DNA of 64,000 nt from Dama dama (Eukaryota > Chordata > Mammalia > Artiodactyla > Cervidae). The notes beneath the pieces are model-generated. The model searched no databases. It was given only the letters and a program-made list of their open reading frames with translations, and was not told the origin of the DNA. The stretch is from contig NC_083681.1 of assembly GCF_033118175.1 (NCBI RefSeq), positions 16,944,001 through 17,008,000 on the forward strand. The letters are read 5' to 3'. Position 1 is the stretch's first letter, and every line of letters begins with the position of its first letter. Made by a program: the position numbers and the translations under genes. Shown here in pieces: positions 36,346 through 49,200 of the stretch.

Positions 36346-38274
36346 GAGGACAAAGCAGGAGACATCTCTAATTGTCAGCACTCAGCATCACAAGGTCAAA
36401 GCCACGAGACAACAAACAGCGGGGACGGCTGACTGTTCTGCAGGGGGCATTCCGGCACGCCTGGATACCCAACCCAAGTCCTGTGTAGTCAAACGCACAC
36501 ATGGGTCCCAAGGAGCAAGCTCCGCAAACCAGAAAAGAGAAAGAAGGGCCCCCACTCTCTGCCTCCAACCCAAGTCCCGGGAGGGACACGGCAGCCGCAA
36601 ACTGCGTGTCCGCTCGGAGCAGGCGCAGCGCGACGCCGTGGCTGGCCTCCAACCCGTGGGAAGCCGAAGACAAGCTGAGAAGACAACGTCAAGGAAAGGC
36701 TCTGCACACATTCGGAAATCAGTGCCAGAAAGCAGCAACATCGCCTGCTCCACACGGTACCCCGGGCGGCACTCGGAAACTGCCAGACGACACACTCAAG
36801 GAGGCAGGGTGACCCCGGCGGGCCGTCCCCCAGGGCCAAGGCCTTGACCCTTCACCCTGAGACAGGGCCAGGAGTTCATGATCAGACACCACACTGGGAC
36901 GTTCTGCAGGAGGCCCAGCCTCTGCATTACATGCAAGTAAGAGCTTTATAAAGCAGACTTTGTGGCCCAGTGTAACAGTACACAGACTCCCATCTATAGC
37001 TGTGTTTACAGGCAGTCCTAGCAGTTCGGAGGGTTGGGGGGATGAAGAAGGGAGCTGCGTGTGTGTGCACACATGCACAGACACATAAAGGGGACGGAGC
37101 GGGTCAAGATGCAACCCCGAAAGACGCTCATCACCCCCAAGTCAGCGGCAGTCCGGCCTGCTTCTGCGCCAAGGCTGCTCTCCCAAACCCTCGGTCCAGA
37201 CGCCGGTCTCTCCTGCGGAAGGGACTTGGCCTCTCTGAGCCCGTTTCCTCCTCTGTGAAATAAGGGTAAACCTGCCCCTGCTCCTATGTGGTCCGAGGAT
37301 GCACCAAAAGGACCCAGCGCTTGCACACAGTTGGCACTACAAAATGGAGCAAGGATTCTTTTCCGAAAATCCCATGAGATCGTGTGGCATCAACTGCAAG
37401 AACGCACAGTGGGAGTTCAGTATCTGCTTTCTCCTAAAGGCGAGCAAGGCTTCGAGAAATCTACGGAGATGAAGAGCAGTGAGGCCCTCGCTGGGCCGGA
37501 ATCTGCCATAAAAGAAGAGATTTCAAAGCTGTCAGACCCTTTTGTTGCAGAGGAGGCAGGTCAGAAGCAAAAAAGGTGGAGAGACACTACAGCACAATTG
37601 AAAAATGGTGACGTCTGTGCATTGTGAGAGTTACCAAGCCTGGCAACTCGGGAGACCGAAGAAAGCCAGTGAGCCTCGTGCCTGCGCTGCCAACGAGATG
37701 TGCTGGGGCCTAAAGACAAGGCTCTGGCTCCCACCCATTTCTGGGGGACACAGCTCACATTTGGGGTGGCCCAGATATGGACAGCAGTAGGGGGGCCCTC
37801 CTATTTCTAGATACTAATTTTTTCCACTCTCAACATTAATCAGGAGCCAAAAGGTCCTTAAGAGAGTCGGCTGCCATCAACTGAGCCTCATCACTTGTCG
37901 AAAGTGAAAGAGGAGATGGGACGGGGAGCCCTCTGCCCCCCAACTCCCACGTGTCCATACTCGCCCCGCCCCTGCACCACCCATGAGGTTCGCTGCTCCG
38001 GCGGAACCCGGGACTGCTCAGCCCCACAGAGCCGCTCTGGCTCCTCAAGCTGCACAACCCTCAGTGATGCTTAAAGTGGGTCCGCAGAAGGCAACACGCG
38101 TGACACACGAGTCCCCCACAGAGCAAGGCTTGAGGTGCATCCCTTCTGCCCCCTCTGACCAGCAGGCAGCTCTGAGAAGCTCCTGGGCAAAGCCAGCAGT
38201 TTCCTTCCCTCCACCCACACTCATCGCCCTCTTCTACCACGTGGATCTGGGGAGGCTTCACCCAGGTTACAGGG

Positions 38275-38500
38275 CTCCCCACAGCGGGCACTCGTGGTAA
38301 AGAACCCACCTGCCAAGGCAGGAGACATAAGAGACACAGGTTCGATCCCAGGGTGGGGAAGATCCCCGGGAGGATGGCATGGCAACCCACTCCAGCATTC
38401 TTGCCTGGAGAATCCCATGGACAGAGGAGCCTGGTGGACTATGGTCCACAGGGTTGCACAGAGTCAGACATGACTGAAGCGACTTAGCAGGCAGGCAGGC
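38275..38500 (+). mobile_element. Bov-tA SINE in AMOTL1 3'UTR
   Basis: ggtaaagaacccacctgcca to gaagcgacttagcaggcagg, then (ggca)n. CAGGTTA occurs on both sides. Confidence 0.9.
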
Positions 38501-40133
38501 ACTCAGGTTATGCTCCAAAGACCAACCCTACAAGGAGCCACCTAAGCCAACTTTCTGAAGTGAGGCGGTCTTCAGGGCCTCATTTGGGTGGGATTCGAGA
38601 AAGTCTCAGATGGTGGGCATGAGGACCCGGGGCGACAGAGCTGCTGCTCCCCTGGAGGGAGCAAATTCATCAGGACCCCACAAGGGCATCCGATGGCCTG
38701 ACTAGCCTCTCTCCACTGATCCTGCACCTTCCAGGTTTGTAAAGGAAGCCGACGTCTGAGAAGTCAGATGGGAAACTGTAGAGCACAGGGAAAAGAGGGC
38801 CACGACCGCACTCATTCCTGGCTCTTTGACCTGGTGCTTCTGTCTTACTTTGGACCAGCTGCTTCGAACTAAACCCTTGAACAACCCGACCACACTGTCT
38901 CGATACTGGCCTGTTAGGTTACGAAGCAAGTCCCCAGCAGGGCAGACCCGACAGAATCTGCGTGCTCATGAACTACATCCAGAAGGGTTCAAGGGGCTGG
39001 CAGAGCAGGGGCCACAAACAGTAGCGAGTGGGACAGGGGAGATTCTAGATGCCACCAAGTCAAGTGTCCCTTGTTTCCTGGAGTGCAGTCCTGAAAGCCC
39101 GACCTCAGCGGAGCAATGAGGTGGAGACACCGAACTCCACGTAAGAGCCGATGTGAGGGTAGGAAGTTGCGGCGGCAGGAGCTTAGTGCAGGACGCCACC
39201 GTGGCCGTGAATCCTGTCTCACTGGAGCTGACCGAGTTCACTGTCAGAACGTCAGCTGCTGCAGCCCAACTCCTCCAAGGCGGAGGAAGCTGCCAGGAAG
39301 CCACCAAAAGGCTTTGTCCCACTAGTCACTGTGCATGATGACCGTTCAGATACTGCTCTGGCAAACCCCAGACCGAAGGAACACTGCCAAGGCTTAGGAA
39401 AAAAAATGAAGGAAAAAAGGGTAAAATGAAAGAGGATGAGGCAGAGACAGAGATGAACTCAGAGAAGTGAGGGGGGATGAACCCCAAGACCAGAAAGCTC
39501 CCATCCTGCTGAGAATATACTGCTCAGTGCAGAAAAGCCTAGAAGGCCCCAAACCTCCTGACAATCCAAACCAAAAGGTACAGAGGTGTAGGTGGCCTTT
39601 TAAACCTCCATCACCCTGGACATTTCTCCTCCCTGCCACACCCACATGCATTCACAGGACACATCATGGAGGGCACAGGTGATATGACGTTATGTCAAGA
39701 CAGACTGCGAGATTTCTAGGAGGTTCTTCTCAAAACAAGCTAAGAGGCAAGGAGAATGGGTGTATTCCAAGGAAGATCCATGCTCAGGTTTATCTGTTTA
39801 TAACCAGACCATGGGTGTACACAGACCCTTCCCGAGAGGTACATTTTTCTGTACAATGAAAAAATTTCATTTCCTATTTCTTCGTTTCCAAACCTACATG
39901 CATCTTCTCTCTTCCACCATAAGCAGTAATCCACGGCAACCTCTTCATCTTCAGTCATGTAGGTCTCCTATTTTTGTTTTAACATTTATAAAAAGTGTTC
40001 TCACTAATCGGAAATCCTTATCTGCTCAAACCATCCCTGATTTCCCATCCGCAACCTTCGTGATCTTTCTTTCTCTTTGCCATGTTTCTCACGCCTCGGT
40101 GTTCCGCTGTTAAATTCTACAGGGAGCCCAGGG

Positions 40134-40240
40134 TTAGATGAGAACTTCCATCATCTCCCCGTCGGGGAACTCAGGCTTGTGGAGCAAGTTGCTGACGCGG
40201 CCTTTGTGGTCAGGTGACTTTCCGTGGCCGGGAGAGTTCT
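40134..40240 (-). CDS. AMOTL1: AMOTL1 last coding exon with PDZ-binding C-terminus
   Basis: The acceptor is TTCTGTTTGGCAG. Two bases complete the Glu codon from the previous exon, then 34 residues follow: NSPGHGKSPDHKGRVS, NLLHKPEFPDGE and MMEVLI, then TAA at 40134-40136. The terminal EVLI is a class I/II-like PDZ ligand typical of angiomotins, used to bind PDZ proteins such as those of the polarity complexes. The KGRVSNLLHKPEFPDGE block is the most conserved part of the tail. The exon continues directly into the 3'UTR. Confidence 0.97.
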
Positions 40241-43200
40241 CTGCCAAACAGAAGGGACATATCAGCGGCCCGTTCCCCAGGAGGACCACAGGCCTTCCCA
40301 GCTCTCTCTAAAATGGAACCACTTCATGTACCACCCGTCACCACTGGTGCACACAGGTTAGGGCCACAGAGCCCAGCTTTGGTGGACCAAAGCTAAATGC
40401 CTGGGCCTGGGATTCGGACACAGAGAACACAACCAGAACGTGATGGGAGAGGTCTGAGCGGGTAAAGGGGGTGTTAGGACTTTGTGCGGGGACCTCACCC
40501 ACCCCGCTCCCCTCCTCTCCTCTAAATTATCAAGTGCCTACCATGAGGCAGGTCCCTCCCCGGTTCCCTGCCTTCTTGGCAAACGGGCATCCCAAGAATT
40601 ACATCTCCAAAAATTGAAAACATTATGTGTACTTGTTTATTTTGGAAGATGAATACAGGGAAGCCTATTGAGGAAACAACTCATTTATGCCCAGGAGCCC
40701 CCACCTACTCCAAAGGATTCCTGAGCAGAGGTATCCTCACCCCATGACTAGAACAGTCCAAAGCCAAGTCTACTCTCTCCAAGGACATTTCTGGACTCAT
40801 CGCAAAACTCCTCCCAAACTGTCATCTCTTAAATGTTTGAAAGCAACTCCTCAGAACTGGCCTGAGTGCTAGGCCAGTTCACCTACCTTAAATCTACCTT
40901 CTGCTTCTAACCACGAAAGACTGAATCAGTGTCTGCTTCAATCGACACTGAATCCTTAATGAGTAAACACCTTGAAGGCAACATCTCTGTACCTGATGCT
41001 CTTGATGGACCTGGTACCAGCTCCCAAACATACTGGGGGCGGGGTGGGGGGGGAGGGGGGCTGATTCCTTAACATCCCTCGAGGGTCTGTTTGCACACCT
41101 TCTGGGGAAGGGCTAGCTATTAAACATATGCTAAAAGGACAAATGCAATTTGTGTGCTCTTTTAAATAGTAATAAGTTAGGAGTCTCTACACACATTTTA
41201 GGGCTTCCCAGGTGGCGCGGGTGGTAAAGAACCTGCCTGCCAATGCAGGAGACATGAGACTGGGTCAGGAAGATCCCCCGGACAAGGAAATGGCAACCCA
41301 CTCCAGCATTCTTGCCTGGAGAATTCCATGGACAGAGGAGCCTGGTGGGCTATGGTCCATGGAGTCGCAAAGGGTGGGGCACGACAGAAGCGACTTAGCA
41401 CGCAAGCACACATATTTCAATTCCAGAATAATAAAGAGCCTGCAGAGTCTAGGGCGTCCCTGGTGGCTCAGTTGGTAAAAAATCTGCCTGCACTGCAGAA
41501 GACCCAGGTTCGATCCCTGGGTTGGGAAGCTCCCCTGGAGAAGAGAATGGCAGCCCACTCCAGTCTTCTTGCCTGGAGAATTCCACGGACAGAGGAGCCT
41601 GGTGGATTACAGTCCGTGGAACTGCAAAGAGTCAGACACGACTGAGCGCCTAACACTTTGCGGAGCCTACATGCATTATAGAAACCATACCATAAGATAA
41701 GCCCTAAGTGAGAGTAGGTTGGTAGCCCGGCTCCCTCCCCAGCTCAATAGAAGCCCCTCCCCGCCCCACTCCCACACAAACAGGACAGGGAGCTCTGTGG
41801 AGTGTGACAGCAGGCGGAGACCCCCTACCCAGTTTCTCTGCTGCGCCCTTGGCCGCTGGGTGCTTCAGCACGGGGCTGTTGGAAGGGGTCCCGCTGAGCC
41901 TGCTGCGCGTGGGCAGAGAGGCCACGCCGGGCCAGAAGAGCTCGGTGCTCTTGTCGGTCTGCGTGCTGCTGTCCTTGCTGCCCGTCTTGGCGTGGGCGCT
42001 GCCGGTCGACGTGCCAGGGGCTGGCGGGGACAGCGCAGCGGCAGAGGGCGTGGGCAGCACGGGGGTGGACGCGTGGTCGTGGTGCTCCTTCCCCAGCAGC
42101 AGCCCTGCGGATGGAGGAACAGCTTCTTCAGCACCAGCCCTCAAGAAGCAAGACCCATCGGCTGGGCAGGGATACAGACGCCAGCGAAGAGAACGGAAGG
42201 AAGGACGTCTGCACAATGCTGGGGCGCGGTGAACTGGAAGATCAGGACCACACACCACCTAGGTGGCGCTAGTGGTCAAGAATCCGCCCCAGTGCAGGAG
42301 ACTTGGGTTTGATCCCTGGGTGGGGAAGACCCCCTGGAGGAGGGCATGGCAACGCGCTCCAGTATTCTTGCAGGGAGAATCCCATGGATGGAGGAGCCTG
42401 GCGGACTACAGTCCACAGAGTTGCAAAGAGTCAGACACGACTGAGCTTACACACACGTGTGTAATAGAGGCGGCTAGGGGAAACCTGCTGTAGAGCCCAG
42501 GGAGCCCAGGTTCGTGCTCTGTGGATGGGACGGGGGTCGCGGGGGGAGGGACTCCTCCAATGAGCGCTGAAGAATTGATGCTTTTGAACTGTGGTGTTGG
42601 AGAAGACTCTTAAGAGTCCCTTGGGCTTCAAGGAGATACAACCAGTCCGTCCTAAAGGAGATCAGTGTGTTCACTGGAAGGACCGTTGCTGAAGCAGAAA
42701 CTACAATACTGTGGCCACCTGATGTGAAGAACTGACTCACTGGAAAAGATCCTGATGCTGGGAAAGACTGAAGGTGGGAGGAGAAGGGAATCACAGAGAA
42801 TGAGATGGCTGGATGGCATCACTGACTCAATGGACATGAGTCTGAGTAAACTCTGGGAGCTGGTGATGGACAGGGAGGCCTGGCGTGCTGCAGTCCATGG
42901 GCTTGCAAAGAGTTGGACATGACTGAGGACTGAACTGAAATGAATACCCCAAATAAAAAGCAAAAACAAAAAACCTAGCATGGGGCAGGGGAGGAGCTGT
43001 CGCATAAACTGGTTATAATGTAACATGACAAATGATAGGATACTATTATTCTCAAGATGCTATGGAAAGAAGGGAGAAGAGGTACCTTAGAGGCAGAGTG
43101 TTGAGGGGTGGGGGCAACTCCTGCAAGGCTTTCTGGAGACGATGCTTTCTTTCCGTATGCAGCCCAGGAGGGCTAGTCCTGAGCAGTGGCGGCGTGTCTA

Positions 43201-46200
43201 AGAAAACCTGAAGGCTCCTCTGCTCCTAGACACAGCCCTGTTGGCCTGCTGCTCTGCTTAACAGCCCCCAGCTCCACTCCTCTCTGGGTAATGAATTGTC
43301 TCCCTAGGCCCCGGGTCAAAACAAACACGCCTCCTGGTCATGGCAACAGAGTTGTGTACAATATTCCCCAGAGAGCTCCTTGTGATGAAGAGCCATGTCC
43401 TCCAAGAGGCAGGAAGCCAGCTGGGTTCCTGGGCAGAGTTGCTCAGCCCTCTCCTCCCCACCCGCCCCAAGACCAAAGCATCCGGGGTGGGAAGAGGGTG
43501 GCCGGCTGGGCAAAAGGGAGGCGTGATGTGCCCCGTTTCCTCAATGTCTTTCTGCAAAGCTGGACAGCACAGCAACTGTTCTAATAGTGAAATACAGCCC
43601 TCGTTCAGAAAAGTGCCAGCACTCCACACCAGCCTACAGAAAGTGCAGTAGGCACACAAGTGTCCGGTCATTAACGAAGTTCACACAGTCTCCTTGCTAG
43701 GGCTATTTCAGGGTGCCCACTCATAATGCAACACAACTCAATCCAGTCTGTCTACAGGGATGCTTCTCAACATGTTCACACACATATCAATTATTTGGAT
43801 ATAGTTAAGATGAAGATTCAACTCAGCAGGGGACCTTGAGCTTCTGTTTCTCTAATATGCTCCCAGGAGATGCTGGTGGTGCTGGTCCACAGACCACGCC
43901 TTAAGGAGCAAGAAGCCTTGATTAGGTGCTTCCCAACCTCACTTCATATGACGTAGGTCCTGTTGCTGTCTTTTGTCTTATAGAGAAGGAAACGGCTGCT
44001 TAGTGAAATTAGCGTCTCACAGCCAAGAAGTAGCAGAAATGGCGTTTGAAGCCAGAGGTGCCCGCCTTTAAGTCCACCCTGTGTCCTTTTCCGCATCATC
44101 ACCCTACCCCTGCGTGGAGAGCCAGTCTGGCAAGAGCCATCACAAAGGGATATGCTATTACCTCTGCCTCCTTCCAGAGGCCCTCAGACAAGAGACTGTG
44201 GAAACGCTGTGGGGCCCGTGCAGGAGATCTTTGGGAATTGAACGTGTGCCTCCGTCTGCAGTGGGGAGGGCTCCACTCTGTCTTGTGACATGTGGACACT
44301 GATCACAATAACGGGAGAATATGAGTGCGGAGAACACAGGAGCTCTTCCTGTAGCCGGGTCCTCCGCTCCCAGGCCCGGCACATCAAATGCTAGGGGTAC
44401 GGGCACAGCCCCCAGGGAAATGCCTGCCTGGCTGGACGTCACAGACGGGCCTCTGCCAGAGAGGTTTCTGTGTGAGCTGAGCACATGCCGAGTCCCCTAC
44501 CAAGTCCACCTGAGCACCACTGCTGAGGCTGTCTACACGGGGAGGGGAGCTAAGGGTCCTTGGAGGGTCTTTGAAGATCCCAGCTGCTGTCCACATGCCT
44601 CCTCTTTGAAGTGCATTTCCTTGAAGGGCAAGGGCTACAGAAGTAACCCATGGGGGGACTTCAAACGGAGATAGCGGCTGGGTGCCTGATTCCGCCCCAA
44701 GCCTGTCAGCTTCCTCCTGGAAGCTCTCATCCCCTTTGGCATGAAGCAGCCAGGCTCCTCCAATGTCCTGGGCTGACAAAAACAGGCTCTCGGCTCCACA
44801 GATAAACAAAACACACTCTGACCCAGGGAGATGCATCAAAGAAGGGCCAGGCCCCTGGGGCTGCAGAGTGCCAGGGACAAGAGCGGAGGACGTGTGACTG
44901 GGAGTGCTGCTTGTGACCCAGGCAGCTCTGTCTCATCCTCTCTGACTCAGCGAGCTGGGCCGCTGGTCCCCATCACCCCAGGAAACCGGTCCATGGCTAA
45001 GACCGCGTTTGCAGAATGCTCTTCCAAACACTGCCTGTGCAACAACAAAATACCACCAGCAGCCCCTTATGCAAGAGCACTGCTTGCAAAGTGCTTTCTC
45101 TCCAGTATCTCGTTTTATCCTTGCAATGACGCCACGGGATATAGCAGGGCAGACACCTCCAGACACCACCCAGCTTTTCTAGACACAGAAGCAGACGTGG
45201 AACAGTCCTACCACTGGCCTGGGGCAGAACCAAGTTCAGAGGCCTGAAGTCTCTAAGTTTTGCTCCCACTAAAAGTTTGTATAGTGTAAGACACTTTAAC
45301 TTTCAATAATAATGATAATGATAATGATTATGATGTGAGTCAACTCATGGCTAACAGTGACTCTGGTGGGGTGGCCTTTGCTTCCACCACCAAAGTATGA
45401 TTCATTATCCTTCCCACGCCTCCACTGGAGACTCCTGGACACTCACAGGCAGGTCTGGCTCAGTCTCTTGTGGGGTCACTGCTCCTTTCTCTGGCTCCTG
45501 GTGTGCACAAGGTTTTGTTTGTGCCCTCCAAGAGTCTGTTTCCCCAGTCCTGTGGAAGTGCTGTAATCAAATCCCACTGGCCTTCAAAGTCAAATTCCCT
45601 GGGGGTTCTCAGTCCCTTTGCTGGATCCCCTGGTTGGGAAATCTGGTGTGGGTCCCAGAACTTTCACAACAGTGCGAAAACTTCTTTGGTATAACTGTTC
45701 TCCAGTTTGTGGGCTGTCTGCTCGGTAGTCCCATTGTGGGGCTCACATCCCACACCTCCCAGGTCTGCTGCAGCCAGAGCCCCTGTCCCTGAGGCAGGCA
45801 ACTGGTGATCCATGTCCCGCCCATCAGAGCAAGACCCCCCAGCAGATTCCCCCACAGCCAGTCTCTCCCATCAGGAAGCTTCCGCAAGCCTCTTATCCTC
45901 ATCCATCAGAGGGCAGATAGAATGGAAACCACAATCACAGAAAACTAAACAAACTGATCACATGGATCACAGGCTTCTCTAACTCAATGAAACTATGCTG
46001 TGTAGGGTCACCCAAGACCGACAGGTCATGGTGAGAGTTCTGACAAAACATGGTCCACTGGAGAGTGAATGGCAAACCACTTCAGTATACTTCAGAAGAA
46101 TACTGAGAAGAATCACATGAAAAGTCAAAAAGATATGACACTGAAAGATGAACTCCCCAGGTCAGTAGGTGCCCAATATGCTACTGGAGAAGACTGGAGA

Positions 46201-49200
46201 AATAGCTCCAGAAAGAATGAAGAGGCTGAGCCAAAGTGGAAACAATGCCTAGTTGTGGATGTGACTGGTGTTGGAAGTAAAGTCCTACGCTGTAAAGAGC
46301 AATATTGCATAGAAACCGGGAATGTTAGGTCCATGAATCAAAGTAAAATGGAAGTGGTCCAACAGGAGATGGCAACAGTAAATACTGACATTTCAGGAAT
46401 CAGTGAACTAAAAAGGACCAGAATGGGTGAATTTAATTCAGATGACTATTACATCTACTACTGTGGCAAGAATCCCTTAGTAGAAATGGAGTAACCCTCA
46501 TAGTCAACAAAAGAGTCTGAAATGCAGTACTTGGGTGCAATCTCAAAAACGAGACTTTTTTGGTTCATTTCCAAGGCAAGCCATTCAATGTCACAGTAAT
46601 CCAAGTCTATGTCCCAACCACAAATGTCAAAGAAGCTGAAGTTGAACAGTTCTGTGAGGACCTACCAGAACTTCTAGAACTAACACCAAAAAAGATGTCC
46701 TTTTCATCATAGGGGACTGGAATGCAAAAGTAGGAAGTCAAGATACCTGGAGTAACAGGTAACTTTGGCCTTGGAGTACAAAATGAAGCAGGGCAAAGGC
46801 TAACGGAGTTTTGTCAAGACAATGCACTGGTCATAGCAAACAGCCTCTTCCAACAACACAAGAGAAGACTCGACATATGGCCATCACCAGATGGTCAATA
46901 TGGAAATCAGATTGATTATATTCTTTGCAGCCAAAGATGGAGAAGCTCTATACAGTCAGCAAAAACAAGACTGGGAGCTGACTGTAGCTCAGATCATGAA
47001 CTCCTTATTGTCAAATTCAGACTTAAATTGAAGAAAGAAGGGAAAACCACTAAACCATTCAGGTATGACCTAAATCAAATCCTTTACAGTGGAAGTGACA
47101 AATAGATTCAAGGGATATGATCTGATAGATAAGAGTGCCTTAAGCACTACTGACAAGGGTTTGTAACACTGTACAGGAGGTGGTGATCAAAACCATCTCC
47201 AAGAAGGAGAAATGCAAAAAGGCAAAATGGTTGTCTGAGGAGGCCTTACAAATAGCTGAGAAAAGAAGAGAAGCTAAAGGCAAAGGAGAAAGGAAAGATA
47301 TATCCATTTGAATACAGAGTTCCAAAGAATAGCAAGGAGAGATAAGAAAGCCTTTCTCAGTGATCAATGCAGAGAAATAGAGGAAAAAAACAGAATGGGA
47401 AAGACTAGAGATCTCTTCAAGAAAATCAGAGATGGCAAGGGAACATTTCATGCAAAGATGGGCTCAATAAAGGACAGAAACAGTATGGACTTAACAGAAG
47501 CAGAAGATACTAAGAAGAGGTGGCAAGAATACACAGAAGAACTATACAAGAAAGATCTTAATGACCCAGATAACCACAGTGGCATGACCTCTCACCTACA
47601 GCCAGACATCTTAGACTGCCAAGTCAAGTGGGCCTTAGAAAGCATCAAGATGAATAAAGCAAGTGGAGGTGATAGAATTCCAGGTGAGAATTTTCAAATT
47701 TCAAATCCTAAAAGATGATGCTTTGAAAGTGCTGTATTCAATATGCCAGCAAAATGGAAAACTCAGCAGTGGCTATAGGATTAGTAAAGGTCAGTTTTCA
47801 TTCCAATCCCACAGAAAGGTAATGCCAAAGAATGTTCAAACTACTGCACAATTGTACTCATCTCACACACTAGCAAAGCAATGCTCAAAATCCTCAAAGC
47901 TAGGTACATGAACCGAGAACTTCCAGATGTCCAAGTTGAATTTAGAAAAGGCAGAGGAACCAGATACCAAATTGCCAACATCCGCTGGATCATTGAAAAA
48001 GCAAGAGAATTCCAGAAAAACATCTACTTATGCTTCATTGACTACTTTAGTCAAAGACTAAAGCCTTTGACTGTGTGGATTACAACCAATTGTGGACAGT
48101 TCTTCAAGAGATGGGAATACCAGACCACCTGACCTGCCTCCTGAGAAATCTGTATGCAGGTCAAGAAGCAACAGCTAGAACTGGACATGGAACAATGTAC
48201 TGGTTCCAAACTGGGAAAGGAGTATGTCAAGGCTGTATATTGTCACCTTGCTTATTTAACTTACATGCAGAGTACATCATGAGAAATGCAGGGCTGGATA
48301 AACCACAAGCTGGAACCAAGACTGCCAAGAGAAATATCAATAAGCTCAGATATGCAGATGACACCACCCTTATGGCAGAAAGTGAAGAGGAACTGAAGAG
48401 CCTCTTGATGAAAGAAAAAGAGGAGAGTGAAAAAGCTGGCTTAGAGCTCAACATTCAGAAAATCAAGATCATGGTATCCGGTCCCATCACTTCATGGCAA
48501 ATAGATGGGGAAACAATGGAAACAGTGACAGACTTTATTTCTGGGGGCTCCAAAATCACTGCAGATGGTGATTGCAGCCATGAAATTAAAAGATGGTTGC
48601 TCCTTGGAAGAAAAGCTATGACAAGCCTAGACAGAATATTACAAAGCAGTCATATTACTTTGCCAACAAAGATCCATATAGTCAAAGCTATGGTTTTTCC
48701 AATCATCCAGTCATGTATGGATGTGAGAGTTGGACCATAAAGAAAGCTGAGCTCTGAAGAATTGATGCTTTTGAACTATGGTGCTGGAGATGACTCTTGA
48801 GAGTCTCTTGGACAACAAGGACATCAGAGCAGTCAATCCTAAAGGAAATCAGTCCTGAATACTCATTGTAAGGACTGATGCTGAGGCTGAAGCCCCAATA
48901 CTTTGGCCACCTGATGGGAAAGTCTTTTCATTAGAAAAGACTCTGATGCTGGGAAGGGGAGGACAGAAAATGAGCTGGTTGGATGGTATCACTGAGTTGC
49001 TGGACATGAGTTTGAGCCAAGTTCTGGGAGATGGTGAAGGACAGGGAAGCCTGATGTGCTGCAGTCCATGGGGTCACAAAGAATCGGACACAATTGAGCA
49101 ACAGAACTGAACAAATAAACTGAGACTTGGAGATTCCTGCTTTCTCAAGGGGGTCTGAACTCCATCGGCCAGCTGAGGTGCCTCAGTGTTTGTGTGACTC

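Larger units (their letters stand above)
34290..40133 (-). other. AMOTL1: Inferred AMOTL1 3'UTR
   Basis: No splice signal or other gene is apparent between the AMOTL1 stop and the AATAAA at 34309-34314, so I infer one long 3'UTR of about 5.8 kb. A 3'UTR of several kilobases agrees with what I recall of mammalian AMOTL1 transcripts. Two Bov-tA SINEs (about 36210-36345 and 38275-38500) lie in it in antisense orientation, both in the same direction. A MIR-like piece lies near 37210-37280 and poly-U tracts (poly-A on the plus strand) near 35793-35815. A Pumilio-type UGUAUAUA site is at 35502-35509. The 34.3-36.0 kb end is AT-rich and free of recognisable repeats, as expected for a conserved 3'UTR end. 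Several plus-strand ORFs here (one of 253 codons) look like chance. Confidence 0.65.

Noticed and set aside
36086..36847. 253-codon plus-strand ORF, the longest in the window
   Set aside because: It spans a Bov-tA SINE and GC-rich sequence antisense to the AMOTL1 3'UTR, with no recognisable domain; best explained by chance.
36210..38500. Inverted SINE pair in the 3'UTR that might be A-to-I edited
   Set aside because: The two SINEs have the same orientation, so they cannot form a hairpin with each other.
41719..42312. 197- and 142-codon plus-strand ORFs
   Set aside because: They are antisense shadows of the GC-rich AMOTL1 exon 41829-42104 and a neighbouring SINE.
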